Positions 33,141-41,817 of a stretch of 64,000 nt of DNA are shown piece by piece. The notes under the pieces were generated by a model. The model saw only the letters and a program-made list of their open reading frames with translations, was not told the DNA's origin and did not search any database. How positions within the stretch are numbered: the stretch's first letter is position 1; every line of letters begins with the position of its first letter. A program made the position numbers and the translations under genes. The stretch spans positions 2,609,001 through 2,673,000 of the forward strand of contig CP119312.1 in NCBI GenBank assembly GCA_029202405.1. The letters are read 5' to 3'. This stretch comes from Candidatus Devosia phytovorans. Its GTDB lineage: Bacteria; Pseudomonadota; Alphaproteobacteria; Rhizobiales; Devosiaceae.

Positions 33141-33546
33141 TCACGACATTCCGAGCGACCTGACGCGCAACCAGGGTCTGGTGCTGGGGGCGCTGAACCA
33201 TTCCGAGGCGCCGCTCAGCGCCTATGACATTCTCGACAAGCTGCGTGGCGATGGTCTGCGCGCCCCGCTGCAGATCTATCGCGCCCTCGACAAGCTGGTG
33301 GAACGCGGCCTGGCGCATCGGCTGGAATCGCTCAATGCCTTCGTCGCCTGTGCCGACGAGCATTGCCACCGCAAGGGGTTGATCGCCTTTGCCATCTGCG
33401 AAGGTTGCGGCAAGGTCGATGAATTTGCCGACGCGGTGATCGAGGAGCGGCTTGGAAACTGGGCCAGGCAGACCGGTTTCAAGGTCGAGCGGACGACGAT
33501 GGAAATTCGTGGTCGGTGTGGAGCTTGTTTGGCGGCTGCCGCTTAG
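33130..33546 (+). CDS. zur: Zur, zinc-responsive Fur-family repressor
   Basis: 138 residues. ATG at 33130 has GGAG about 8 nt upstream and overlaps the end of znuB. The winged-helix region is LTRNQGLVLGALNHSEAPLS, AYDILDKLR, and LQIYRALDKLVERGLAHRLE. Structural zinc ligands are in FAICEGCGKV and in IRGRCGACLAA; the sensory ligands likely include CADEHCHRKG. It would repress the znu genes and aztD when zinc is sufficient. Fur, Mur and Zur are similar, but gene context settles the name. Confidence 0.92.
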   Translation: MAHSHDIPSDLTRNQGLVLGALNHSEAPLSAYDILDKLRGDGLRAPLQIYRALDKLVERGLAHRLESLNAFVACADEHCHRKGLIAFAICEGCGKVDEFADAVIEERLGNWARQTGFKVERTTMEIRGRCGACLAAAA

Positions 33547-33570
33547 CCACCGCGCCATCCACACCCACGA

Positions 33571-33690
33571 TGTCATCCCGGCCTTGAGCCGGGACCCATC
33601 CTGACATGTCGTAAGTTCAACTTATTGTCGCTCGACCACCTTGCGGCCGTGGTCAAATCTCTAGATAGGCCCCGGCTCAAGGCCGGGGTG
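33571..33690. repeat. Inverted-repeat element (CCCGGCCTTGAGCCGGG type)
   Basis: CCCGGCCTTGAGCCGGG at 33577-33593 is exactly complementary to CCCGGCTCAAGGCCGGG at 33671-33687 (17 bp), with a 77-bp middle. Each arm is also nearly self-complementary. It lies between converging zur and rsmD, where it could end transcription from both sides. Confidence 0.85.
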
Positions 33691-33710
33691 AAACCGAGTT
33701 TGTGAAGCGA

Positions 33711-34274
33711 CTAAGCGTCTTCCCCAAACGTCAGAAAATACACCGCCGCAGCACCATACTCGCGGCGGTCATCCATCGTGAAACCCGCGGGGATCACCAC
33801 CTCGGCTTCCACGCTTTCCTCGAACACAACAGTCGCGCCCTTGGCCAGCCAGCCGCCGGCGGCAATGCCCACCAGCGCCTGTTCGCCCAGACCCTTGCCA
33901 TAGGGCGGGTCGAGAAACACCAGATTGAACTGGCCGAAGGTGCCGGGCTTGCCGAGATCGGTGGCGTCGCGACGCAGGAGCTTGGTGACGCCCCCTGCCC
34001 CGAAAGCCTCGATATGGTCGCGGATCAGGCCGCGCGCTTCGGCGCCGGTGTCGACGAAGGTGACATTGTTGGCGCCGCGTGACAGGGCTTCGAGGCCCAG
34101 CGCGCCGGTGCCGGCGAAGAGGTCGAGCACGCGCACATCATGGAACACCGGACCGAGGCGGCTGGCGAGGATGTTGAACATACTCTCGCGGGCCCGGTCG
34201 GACGTCGGACGAATGCTGTCGTCCGACGGCGAGTTGAGCTGCTTGCCGCGGAATTTTCCGGCAACAATGCGCAT
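33711..34274 (-). CDS. rsmD: 16S rRNA (guanine(966)-N(2))-methyltransferase RsmD
   Basis: A 187-residue SAM-dependent methyltransferase that modifies G966 of 16S rRNA in the small subunit. Opening MRIVAGKFRGKQLNSP is family-typical, then IRPTSDRARESMFNIL. SAM-binding motif VLDLFAGTGALGLEALSRGA is near residues 47-66, and the catalytic LVFLDPPYGKG motif near 115. It starts 3 bp after the rluB stop on the same strand, so the two are co-transcribed. Confidence 0.95.
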   Translation of the reverse strand: MRIVAGKFRGKQLNSPSDDSIRPTSDRARESMFNILASRLGPVFHDVRVLDLFAGTGALGLEALSRGANNVTFVDTGAEARGLIRDHIEAFGAGGVTKLLRRDATDLGKPGTFGQFNLVFLDPPYGKGLGEQALVGIAAGGWLAKGATVVFEESVEAEVVIPAGFTMDDRREYGAAAVYFLTFGEDA

Positions 34275-34277
34275 GGC

Positions 34278-36128
34278 TTAGCCCCGCGGCTTGCGCGGAC
34301 CAGACGGGCGACCGGCTCCGCCGGCACCGGGCCGCCCAGCACCACCGCCTGGACGGCCACCCGAAGACGGACGACCGCCGCCACCGGGACGACCGCCGCC
34401 GGGCTTGCCACCAAAGCCGCCGGGGCGGGGGCCACGGGCGGGGGCAGCGCCATCGCGCTTGGGCACGGGCTTGCCATCGGCGCGGGTGCGCGGCTTGCCA
34501 TAGGTCTTAGCCTCGGAGCCGAACTCATCCCGACCGGGGCGGGTCGGACGCTCGCCACGCGAGGGACGCTCAGCGCGCTCGGCAAATGAACGCCCACCCT
34601 CGGGACGGAAGCGGGCCGGCTTGTCGGAGAAGTTACGGCCGGGGCGCTTGGCCTCGCCCTTGAAGGCGGCGCCTTCGCCCTTTTCGCTGTCGGGACGGAC
34701 GCGCGGCGTGAAGGCCGGACGCTCGCCAGCGGCAGCTACGTCGCCACGGCGCGGGCCGCGCGGCGTGCCGGTGAATTCACGCCCCTGGGGCGGACGGGCG
34801 CCCTCGGCACGGCCACCACGTGGACGGTCACCGAAATCACGCTCGGGACGCGCACCGGCGGGACGACGATCATCATCGCGACGCGGGCCGCGCGGCTTGT
34901 CGCCGAAGGTTTTCTTGTCACCAAAGGGCTTCTTGTCGCCAAAGGACTTCTTGTCACCAAAGCTCTTGCCAGCCGGACGCGGCGCGGCCTTGCCGAAGGT
35001 TTTCGCCGACTGGTCGTCGCGATCGGGGCGCTGCACCACGCGGGTATTGCGCTTGGCGACGAATTCTTCGGGCGCGCGACCGTCCTCATCGAAATGAATG
35101 TGGCGCGGCGGCGGTGCATATTCGTCGTCGCGGCTTTCCTGCTGCTTTGCCATGGGCTTGCGGCTGTCAAAGCGGCCGGGACGATCCTGGCGCGGCCGTT
35201 CGGCGCGCCATTCTTCCTCGGTCTTTTCAGCGCCATCGGTGAAGCGGAAGCGCTGGCGGGCGATCTCGACGGTGTTGGTGCCACGGCCGGTCAGGCGATC
35301 GCGGGTCGGCTTGCCGACAAGGGCATTGGCTTCGGCCGGCATGTCGCTGTCGAAATCGACATCGGCGGCTTCGGCGAGCTTCTTGCCGAGCTGGTCGCGC
35401 AGCATCTTGGCCTTGATGGTCTCGACGCCACCAACGGGAATGTCGCCGAGCTGGAACGGGCCATAGGAAACGCGGATCAGGCGGTTCACCTCGAGGCCGA
35501 GCGCGCCAAGGACATTCTTGACTTCGCGGTTCTTGCCTTCGCGCAGCGCCAGCACCAGCCAGACATTGGCGCCCTGCTCGCGCTCGAGGGTGGCTTCAAT
35601 GGAACCGTATTTGATGCCATCGATCTCGATGCCGTCCTTGAGCTTGTCCAGCGCCGCCTGGGTCACCGTGCCATGGGCGCGCACGCGATAGCGGCGCAGC
35701 CAGCCGGTGGCGGGCAGTTCGAGAACGCGCTTGAGGCCGCCGTCATTGGTCAGCAGCAGCAGCCCTTCGGTGTTGATATCGAGGCGGCCGACGGTGACGA
35801 CGCGCGGCAGGCCATGGGTTTCGAGGTGCTCGAAGATGGTCTCGCGACCTTCGGGATCCTTCTCTGTGACCACGAGGCCGGCGGGCTTGTGATAGAGCCA
35901 GACGCGGGTGCCCTGGCGGGCCGCGAGCGGGGCGCCATCGACCAGTACCTTGTCGCGGCTGGTGACGTTGAAGGCAGGGGTGAGAACCTTCTTGCCGTTG
36001 ACCACGACGCGGCCCTCGGTGATCCAGACCTCGGCGTCGCGGCGGGAGCAGAGGCCGGAGCGGGCGATGACCTTGGCGAGACGATCGCCGGTTTCGGGCT
36101 GGGCAGGCTTTTCGGATTTGTCGCTCAT
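34278..36128 (-). CDS. RluB/RsuA-family pseudouridine synthase with long disordered basic tail
   Basis: 616 residues from ATG 36128 (MSDKSEKPAQPE; an in-frame ATG 15 nt upstream is equally possible, neither with a clear ribosome site). S4 RNA-binding domain: RLAKVIARSGLCSRRDAEVW. Catalytic domain: VGRLDINTEGLLLLTNDG, with the active-site Asp, plus LREGKNREVKNVLGALGLEV. It most likely modifies 23S rRNA U2605 (family knowledge for RluB). Residues about 300-616 are low-complexity Arg/Gly/Pro-rich, with four 18-bp FGDKK repeats at 34896-34967. The tail roughly doubles the usual length. Confidence 0.88.
   Translation of the reverse strand: MSDKSEKPAQPETGDRLAKVIARSGLCSRRDAEVWITEGRVVVNGKKVLTPAFNVTSRDKVLVDGAPLAARQGTRVWLYHKPAGLVVTEKDPEGRETIFEHLETHGLPRVVTVGRLDINTEGLLLLTNDGGLKRVLELPATGWLRRYRVRAHGTVTQAALDKLKDGIEIDGIKYGSIEATLEREQGANVWLVLALREGKNREVKNVLGALGLEVNRLIRVSYGPFQLGDIPVGGVETIKAKMLRDQLGKKLAEAADVDFDSDMPAEANALVGKPTRDRLTGRGTNTVEIARQRFRFTDGAEKTEEEWRAERPRQDRPGRFDSRKPMAKQQESRDDEYAPPPRHIHFDEDGRAPEEFVAKRNTRVVQRPDRDDQSAKTFGKAAPRPAGKSFGDKKSFGDKKPFGDKKTFGDKPRGPRRDDDRRPAGARPERDFGDRPRGGRAEGARPPQGREFTGTPRGPRRGDVAAAGERPAFTPRVRPDSEKGEGAAFKGEAKRPGRNFSDKPARFRPEGGRSFAERAERPSRGERPTRPGRDEFGSEAKTYGKPRTRADGKPVPKRDGAAPARGPRPGGFGGKPGGGRPGGGGRPSSGGRPGGGAGRPGAGGAGRPSGPRKPRG
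34896..34967 (-). repeat. Four tandem 18-bp repeats inside the pseudouridine synthase gene
   Basis: Units at 34896-34913, 34914-34931, 34932-34949 and 34950-34967 (consensus cttgtcRccRaaggNctt on the plus strand) encode four copies of a KKxFGD hexapeptide. In-frame 18-bp units can expand or contract without breaking the gene. Confidence 0.9.
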
Positions 36129-36232
36129 GGCGAGGTCTTTCATGTCATGCGGGACCCAAAACGGGCGGCGCGGAAAAGGCGAAGCGGCCGGATTATCCGG
36201 CCGCTTGCAACAGGCTTGTTTGACGGGTCGTT

Positions 36233-36958
36233 CTAGTTCTGACCGGTTTCGCTCTTGGTCAGGCCGACGCCCTGGGTGTTGCTGATGGCCGTGCCCGAGG
36301 ACAGGGCCGGCGTGGAGCGGCGGCGCGCATCCTGGATGGCCTTGCGGACCTCTTCGGGGCAGCGGGCGTCGCTGAGCGAGACCACTTCGCCATTGCCAAT
36401 GGAACAGACCAGTTCGGCATCGCCGACGCGGGTGAAATATTCGGCCGGAGGCAGGTAAAGCGGACGATCGGAATTGGCGACCGACACGTCGAGATTGTTC
36501 TTCTGCATGCGGGCGGTCAGCGTGCGGGCTTCTTCCTCGGTCAGCGGACGGCCGGCGACCGAGTTGAGGTCCACGACCTTGGCATTGCGCAGGCGCTGCA
36601 GGTCGGCTTCGCTCAGATTTGCCGTGTCGATGCGGACGGTGTCGCTGTTGACCGGCAATTGGGCGGCAGCGGCCTGGGTGGTCGGGGCTGGCAGGGCCTG
36701 ACCGGAACTGGGCAGAACCAGCGGCGCGCGGGCCTGGGTGAGGTCTTCCTTGGGCGCTTCGCCGGGCACGAGGCCCACGCCACGGGCCGTCGAGGTCATG
36801 ACTTCGCGCTCGAAGGTGCCAATGTCGGTCAGCGCATTGCCGCCTTCGACAGTGGTACAGGCGGCCAGGGCAAGGGCCATGAAGCCGACCAGTGCCACCG
36901 AAGCGGCGCGGCCAAGGGCATTCAGATTTGCCTGCTGCGCGGTCAATCCAATACGCAT
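36233..36958 (-). CDS. Predicted lipoprotein of unknown function
   Basis: 241 residues. ATG 36958 has AAGGA 6 nt upstream. A signal sequence (ASVALVGFMALALAAC) ends in the lipobox ALAAC, so Cys about 34 should be lipidated. The mature part has a Pro/Ala/Gln linker, an AKVVDLNSVAGRPLTEEEAR segment, and LVCSIGNGEVVSLSDARCPE with a possible Cys pair. No family recognised. It lies upstream of the pseudouridine synthase on the same strand. Confidence 0.76.
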   Translation of the reverse strand: MRIGLTAQQANLNALGRAASVALVGFMALALAACTTVEGGNALTDIGTFEREVMTSTARGVGLVPGEAPKEDLTQARAPLVLPSSGQALPAPTTQAAAAQLPVNSDTVRIDTANLSEADLQRLRNAKVVDLNSVAGRPLTEEEARTLTARMQKNNLDVSVANSDRPLYLPPAEYFTRVGDAELVCSIGNGEVVSLSDARCPEEVRKAIQDARRRSTPALSSGTAISNTQGVGLTKSETGQN

Positions 36959-37064
36959 GAAAGGTCCTTCACGATTTCGGCGGCTTATAACGCACTTTGG
37001 CCCGTAAGACCAGATTCAGGCAAGACCATGTTGAGCGCGCGATTTTGCCAGTGAAATGTGCCGC

Positions 37065-37658
37065 TCAGCTAGTGCTGGCGGGCTTGCGCGCCTTGCCGAG
37101 GCCCAGCAGGTCGACGATCAAAAGTATGACACCGAGGGTGATGGCCACGTCGGCGACGTTGAAAATATAGAAGGACCAGCTGCCCCAGTGCAGGTGGAAG
37201 AAATCGGCTACGGCGCCATAGATCAGCCGGTCGATGGCATTGGACAGCGCGCCACCGATACAGAAGGCGAGGCCCAGCCGCACCACGGGAGAATCCGCCC
37301 GCACCCACCAGGCCGAGAGCGCGACTATGGCCACCAGCATGACCACGCCCAGCGCCCAGACCGGCAGGCTGTCGAAGAGGCCATAGGAAATGCCGGTATT
37401 CCAGACCAGCACATAGTCGAAAAAGTCGGTGACGCGAACGACTTCGCCACCGCGCCAACCGGTCATGGAAAAGGGCACGAAGCTCGAAAAGATTTCCACG
37501 CAGGGCGCAGCGCCGACGGCGATGCATTCACCGGCGACCTGGAAGGCCTTGTGCGCGCGATCAAGGCCAAAGGCCAGGATCGCCATGGTCAGCGAGACAT
37601 AGACCGAGGGCTGCAGCCATGCGCGCACGGCGGCAGCCTTGTCAGTGCCCGCCGTCAT
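37065..37658 (-). CDS. lspA: Lipoprotein signal peptidase
   Basis: A 197-residue inner-membrane aspartyl protease that cleaves prolipoproteins after lipidation. ATG 37658 overlaps the ileS stop (ATGA). Catalytic Asp motifs are present: SNAIDRLIYGAVADFFH near residues 143-159 and YIFNVADVAITLGV near 168. The NTGISYGLFDS motif follows the usual NTGAAF. The neighbouring lipoprotein may be a substrate. The lspA-ileS pair is common in bacteria. Confidence 0.95.
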   Translation of the reverse strand: MTAGTDKAAAVRAWLQPSVYVSLTMAILAFGLDRAHKAFQVAGECIAVGAAPCVEIFSSFVPFSMTGWRGGEVVRVTDFFDYVLVWNTGISYGLFDSLPVWALGVVMLVAIVALSAWWVRADSPVVRLGLAFCIGGALSNAIDRLIYGAVADFFHLHWGSWSFYIFNVADVAITLGVILLIVDLLGLGKARKPASTS

Positions 37659-40633
37659 GCGGGCAGACCCGCCGCAGCGCGCTCGCGCAGGGCCTGGGCG
37701 TCGCGCGGGGAGACGTCGGGATAGTCGGGATCGGAACCCACTTCGGGCAGCACTTTCCACGAGCGGGCGCAGCGCTGGCCTTCAGCCTTGGCAAAGACGA
37801 CCGACACGCCGGGCACTTCGGGCAGGCTGAAACCGCCGACCGGGGCGGCATGGCCATTGGCCAGGGTCAGCGCCGAAGTGATGGCGATTTCGGCGAGGTC
37901 CACATCGGCAACGGCTGCGGCCAGTGCCGGATCGGTGATGAAGACCTGCGGAGCCGCTTCCAGCGAGGAGCCGATGACCTTTTCGCGGCGACGGATTTCG
38001 AGCTCGCCGGTGATGACGCGGCGCACGGCGCGCACCTTGTCCCACTTGGCGGCCAGCGCGTCATTGAGCCATTCCGACGGCACCTCGGGGAAGAGACGCA
38101 GGTGGACCGAGGAGCCGGCTTCCGGATAGCGCTCGAGCCAGACCTCTTCCATGGTGAAGACCAGGATCGGGGCCAGCCAGGCCGTCAGGCAGCTATAGAG
38201 CTGGTTGAGGACGGTCAGCGCCGCCCGGCGCTTGATGCTCGAGATCGGGTCGCAATAGAGCGCGTCCTTGCGGATATCGAAGTAGAAGGCGCTCAGCTCG
38301 ATATTCATGAAATTGCCGAGGAGGCTCACGACCCGCCGATAGTCATATTCCTTGTAGGCCGTGCGGACCTGGCCATCGAGCTGTGCCAGCCGATGCAGCA
38401 TGAGCTGTTCGAGCTCGGGCATGTCGGCAGGCGCGACCTCGTCCTTGGCGTCGTAATGGGCCAGGTTGCCGAGCAGCCAGCGCAGCGTGTTGCGCAGCTT
38501 GCGATAGCTGTCCACGGTGGTCTGGATGATTTCCTTGCCCAGCCGCAGGTCTTCCGAATAGTCGGACGATGCCACCCAGAGGCGCAGGATATCGGCGCCG
38601 TATTGCTTGATGATGTCCTGCGGGGCGACGGTGTTGCCCAGCGACTTGCTCATCTTCTTGCCTTCGCCATCCATGGTGAAACCATGGGTCAGCACGCCCT
38701 CATAGGGCGCATGGCCATTGGTGGCGCAGCTTTCGAGCAGCGAGGAGTGGAACCAGCCGCGGTGCTGGTCGCTGCCTTCGAGATACATCGAGGCCGGGAA
38801 CTTCAGATGCGGCCACTTCTGTTTGTTGCGCAGCACGAAAGCGTGGGTCGAGCCGCTATCGAACCAGACGTCAAGCACGTCGCGGACCATCTCGTAGTCA
38901 TCGGCCTTGTAGTCGGCACCGAGGTAGCGCGCGGCTGCCCCGTCCTTGTACCAGGCGTCGGCGCCTTCTTCCTCGAAGCTCTGGGCGATGCGGTGATTAA
39001 CCGCCTCGTCCTTGAGGATCTCGGACGTTTGCTTGTGCACGAAGACCGTGATCGGCACGCCCCAGGCGCGCTGGCGGCTCAGCACCCAGTCCGGGCGATC
39101 GGCGATCATGGCGCGCAGGCGGTTCTGCCCGGCGGCGGGATAGAATTTGGTGTCATTGATCGCCTTCATCGCTCTGGCACGAAGAGTGTCAGAGCTGAGT
39201 AGCTTTGATCCATCTGTGATGCTTGGGCCCGTGATGTCGACCTTATCGGGGCTCAACACCTTGTCCATATAGACGAACCACTGCGGCGTGTTGCGATAGA
39301 TCACCGGCTTCTTGGAGCGCCAGGAATGGGGATACTGGTGCTTGACGCGGCCACGGGCAAACAGCTTGTTGGCCTCGATCAGCGCCGTGATGACGCGCTG
39401 GTTGGCATCGCCCTTCTTGCCATTGTCGTCGATGACGCGAGCGCCGTCGAAGCCGGGCGCGTCCTTGGTATAGAAGCCGTCGTCGCCCACGACATAGGGG
39501 ATGGCGGAGTCGATACCCTTCTCGCCCAAGAGGCGCGAGGAGTTCATCCAGATTTCAAAGTCGTCGAGGCCGTGGCCGGGCGCGGTATGCACAAAGCCGG
39601 TACCGGCGTCATCGGTGACGTGTTCGCCATCGAGCAGCGGCACGGCAAATTCATAGCCGCCGCCAAAGCCCTTGAGTGGATGCGACAGGGTCATGCCGGC
39701 CAGATCGGCAGCGCTGACGTCGGCAAGGCGCTTGAGCGTGAGCTTGGCCTTGGTAGCGCTTTCGGCGGCCAGCTTGTCGCCAAAGATCAGCTTTTCTCCG
39801 GCCTGCGGGCCGAAGTCGTTCTGCGCGCTCTCGACCTCGTAAAGGCCATAGGCGACCCGGGAGGAGAAGCTGACCGCACGGTTGGCGGGGATGGTCCAGG
39901 GCGTGGTGGTCCAGATGACGACGGAGGCGTCGCCATGGGCACCAGCAGCAACCGGGAATTTCACCCAGATGGTGTCGCTCTCATAGTCGGCATATTCGAT
40001 CTCGGCCTCGGCCAGCGCCGTGCGCTCGACCACCGACCACATGACGGGCTTGGACCCGCGATAGAGCTGACCGGATGTCGCAACCTTCATCAACTCACGG
40101 GCGATCTGGGCTTCGGCGTCAAAGCTCATGGTGAGATAGGGATTGTCCCATTCACCGAGCACGCCGAGGCGCTTGAATTCCTCGCGCTGGATATCGACCC
40201 AGCTTTCGGCAAAGCTGCGGCATTCCTGGCGGAATTCGACGACCGGAACCTCGTTCTTGTCCTTGCCCCTGGCGCGATACTGTTCCTCGATCTTCCACTC
40301 GATAGGCAGGCCGTGGCAGTCCCAGCCCGGCACATAGGCCGAGTTGAAACCGAGCATCTGCATGGAGCGAGACACGAGGTCCTTCAGCGTCTTGTTGAGC
40401 GCGTGACCGATATGGATATTGCCATTGGCATAGGGCGGGCCGTCATGCAGCGTGAAATGAGGACGATCCTTGGCCTGCTCGCGCTGCAGGGCATAGAGGT
40501 CCATGTCTTCCCAGCGCTTGAGCCAGCCCGGCTCGCGATCGGGCAGGCCCGCGCGCATGGGGAATTCGGTTTCCGGCAAAAACAGCGTGGCCGAGTAATC
40601 GGTTTCGGCGGCGCCCGTGGCGGTATCGGTCAT
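37655..40633 (-). CDS. ileS: Isoleucyl-tRNA synthetase
   Basis: A 992-residue class I aminoacyl-tRNA synthetase. ATG 40633 gives MTDTATGAAETDYSATLFLP, and the upstream frame enters repeat copy A3. The HIGH motif is in GPPYANGNIHIGHALNKTL near residue 67, the KMSKS loop in GEGKKMSKSLGNTV. Editing (CP1) motifs include TTPWTIPANRAV and DDAGTGFVHTAPGHG. At the C-terminus only one Cys remains of the zinc finger (QRCARSWKVLPEVG), as in other members of this order. It is followed by lspA. Confidence 0.96.
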   Translation of the reverse strand: MTDTATGAAETDYSATLFLPETEFPMRAGLPDREPGWLKRWEDMDLYALQREQAKDRPHFTLHDGPPYANGNIHIGHALNKTLKDLVSRSMQMLGFNSAYVPGWDCHGLPIEWKIEEQYRARGKDKNEVPVVEFRQECRSFAESWVDIQREEFKRLGVLGEWDNPYLTMSFDAEAQIARELMKVATSGQLYRGSKPVMWSVVERTALAEAEIEYADYESDTIWVKFPVAAGAHGDASVVIWTTTPWTIPANRAVSFSSRVAYGLYEVESAQNDFGPQAGEKLIFGDKLAAESATKAKLTLKRLADVSAADLAGMTLSHPLKGFGGGYEFAVPLLDGEHVTDDAGTGFVHTAPGHGLDDFEIWMNSSRLLGEKGIDSAIPYVVGDDGFYTKDAPGFDGARVIDDNGKKGDANQRVITALIEANKLFARGRVKHQYPHSWRSKKPVIYRNTPQWFVYMDKVLSPDKVDITGPSITDGSKLLSSDTLRARAMKAINDTKFYPAAGQNRLRAMIADRPDWVLSRQRAWGVPITVFVHKQTSEILKDEAVNHRIAQSFEEEGADAWYKDGAAARYLGADYKADDYEMVRDVLDVWFDSGSTHAFVLRNKQKWPHLKFPASMYLEGSDQHRGWFHSSLLESCATNGHAPYEGVLTHGFTMDGEGKKMSKSLGNTVAPQDIIKQYGADILRLWVASSDYSEDLRLGKEIIQTTVDSYRKLRNTLRWLLGNLAHYDAKDEVAPADMPELEQLMLHRLAQLDGQVRTAYKEYDYRRVVSLLGNFMNIELSAFYFDIRKDALYCDPISSIKRRAALTVLNQLYSCLTAWLAPILVFTMEEVWLERYPEAGSSVHLRLFPEVPSEWLNDALAAKWDKVRAVRRVITGELEIRRREKVIGSSLEAAPQVFITDPALAAAVADVDLAEIAITSALTLANGHAAPVGGFSLPEVPGVSVVFAKAEGQRCARSWKVLPEVGSDPDYPDVSPRDAQALRERAAAGLPA

Positions 40634-40718
40634 GGAAACGGCAATCGGAAAGGGGAATTTGGGCCGCCTTGTAGCAAGGCAGGGCGGATGGGGCAAAGGT
40701 TGATTTGATCTCAAGAGG

Positions 40719-40837
40719 GTACCCCCTCCTAACCTCCCCCTAATAGGGGGAGGGACTGCGCCGGTGATTCTGGATGGATAGCGCCACAAGCTCGATCGGT
40801 CCCTCCCACTGTTCAGGGGGAGGATAGGTGGGGTATT
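40719..40837. repeat. Palindromic intergenic repeat, family A copy 3
   Basis: Left end CCCCTCCTAACCTCCCCCTA, right end GGGGGAGGATAGGTGGGG, with the same end structure as copies 1 and 2. The internal sequence (GCCGGTGATTCTGGATGG) differs, so only the ends are conserved. It lies between the ileS start and the ribF stop. Confidence 0.82.
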
Positions 40838-40841
40838 CTTG

Positions 40842-41813
40842 CTAAGCCAAAAACCCCAGCTTCGCATCCAGTTCGCTCAGCGGTTTTGCCTCGGCCAGCG
40901 CCGCACGCGCCTTGCGCGAATCCCGGTCCATGGCCGCGATCAGCTCATCGAGACCCGAAAACACTTCCTGACCACGAATATGGGCAATCAGCGCCACGGA
41001 AATGGTCTGGCCGTAGATATCCTCGTCGAAATCGAAGAGATGGGTCTCGAAGGGTGGGCGCTGGTTGTTGAACATGGGCTTGCCGAAGGCGGCGACGCCA
41101 TCGAGCAGGCGGGAGCCGAGCCGCGCGCGGACGGCATAGACGCCCTGGGCCAGCTGGAAATTGGCATGGGTGGTCGTATTTGCCGTCGGATAGCCGAGTT
41201 CCCTGCCCCGCTGGTCACCATGTACGACGCATTCGTCGAAGAACCAGTGATAGCCGAGCAGGCGGTTGGCGGCGGTGACGGCGCCTTCGGACAGGGCGGC
41301 GCGGATGCGCGAGGAGGAGATCACCTCGTCGCCCTCGTCCATCAGGTCGAGCACTTCGACGGCAAAGCCCATTTCCTCGCCGGCCGCCCTGAGGAAATTG
41401 GGCGTGCCCCGGCGCTGGCGGCCAAAGTGGAAGTCGGCGCCGACGATGGCACCGGTGACGCCCAGCGCATCGACCAGAAAGCGATCGACGAAATCCTCGG
41501 CTTCGATCTGGGAGAAGGCGCGATCGAAATTGAGCACGGCGATGGCATCGAGTTCCATGGCCTCGGCCAGCCTGGCTTTGGCGTCGCCATCGGTGAGACG
41601 GAACATGAAGGGGGCCGGGGCGAAGACGTCGCGCGGATGCGGCTCGAAGGTCAGCAGCACCGCCGGCACATTGGCTTCAAGCGCCCGGGCCTTGAGCCGT
41701 TCCAGCACCTTCTGGTGACCGCGATGGAAGCCGTCGAAATTGCCGATGGCGACATAGGCGCCGCGCAGCCGGTCCGGCACGGCATCGAGACTGTCGAGAC
41801 GCAGGAAGCTCAT
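40842..41813 (-). CDS. ribF: Bifunctional riboflavin kinase / FAD synthetase
   Basis: 323 residues. The N-terminal adenylyltransferase domain has VAIGNFDGFHRGHQKVLER near residue 21 (GxFDGxHxGH motif) and VISSSRIRAALSEG near 160. The C-terminal flavokinase domain has GRELGYPTANT near 200, then QGVYAVRARLG, AFGKPMFNNQRP and ETHLFDFDEDIYG. Start ATG at 41813, 4 bp after the HAD gene stop. It converts riboflavin to FMN, then FAD. Confidence 0.95.
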   Translation of the reverse strand: MSFLRLDSLDAVPDRLRGAYVAIGNFDGFHRGHQKVLERLKARALEANVPAVLLTFEPHPRDVFAPAPFMFRLTDGDAKARLAEAMELDAIAVLNFDRAFSQIEAEDFVDRFLVDALGVTGAIVGADFHFGRQRRGTPNFLRAAGEEMGFAVEVLDLMDEGDEVISSSRIRAALSEGAVTAANRLLGYHWFFDECVVHGDQRGRELGYPTANTTTHANFQLAQGVYAVRARLGSRLLDGVAAFGKPMFNNQRPPFETHLFDFDEDIYGQTISVALIAHIRGQEVFSGLDELIAAMDRDSRKARAALAEAKPLSELDAKLGFLA

Positions 41814-41817
41814 CGAA

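Noticed and set aside
33571..33690. Inverted repeat considered as insertion-sequence ends
   Set aside because: Only 120 bp with no transposase gene and each arm is itself palindromic, so it fits a dispersed intergenic hairpin better.
34896..34967. Tandem 18-bp repeats considered as a CRISPR or regulatory array
   Set aside because: They are contiguous, have no spacers and are in frame within the pseudouridine synthase gene, coding for a repeated peptide.
37619..39202. Long plus-strand open frame opposite ileS
   Set aside because: Shadow of ileS, with no domain and a composition typical of antisense frames in GC-rich DNA.
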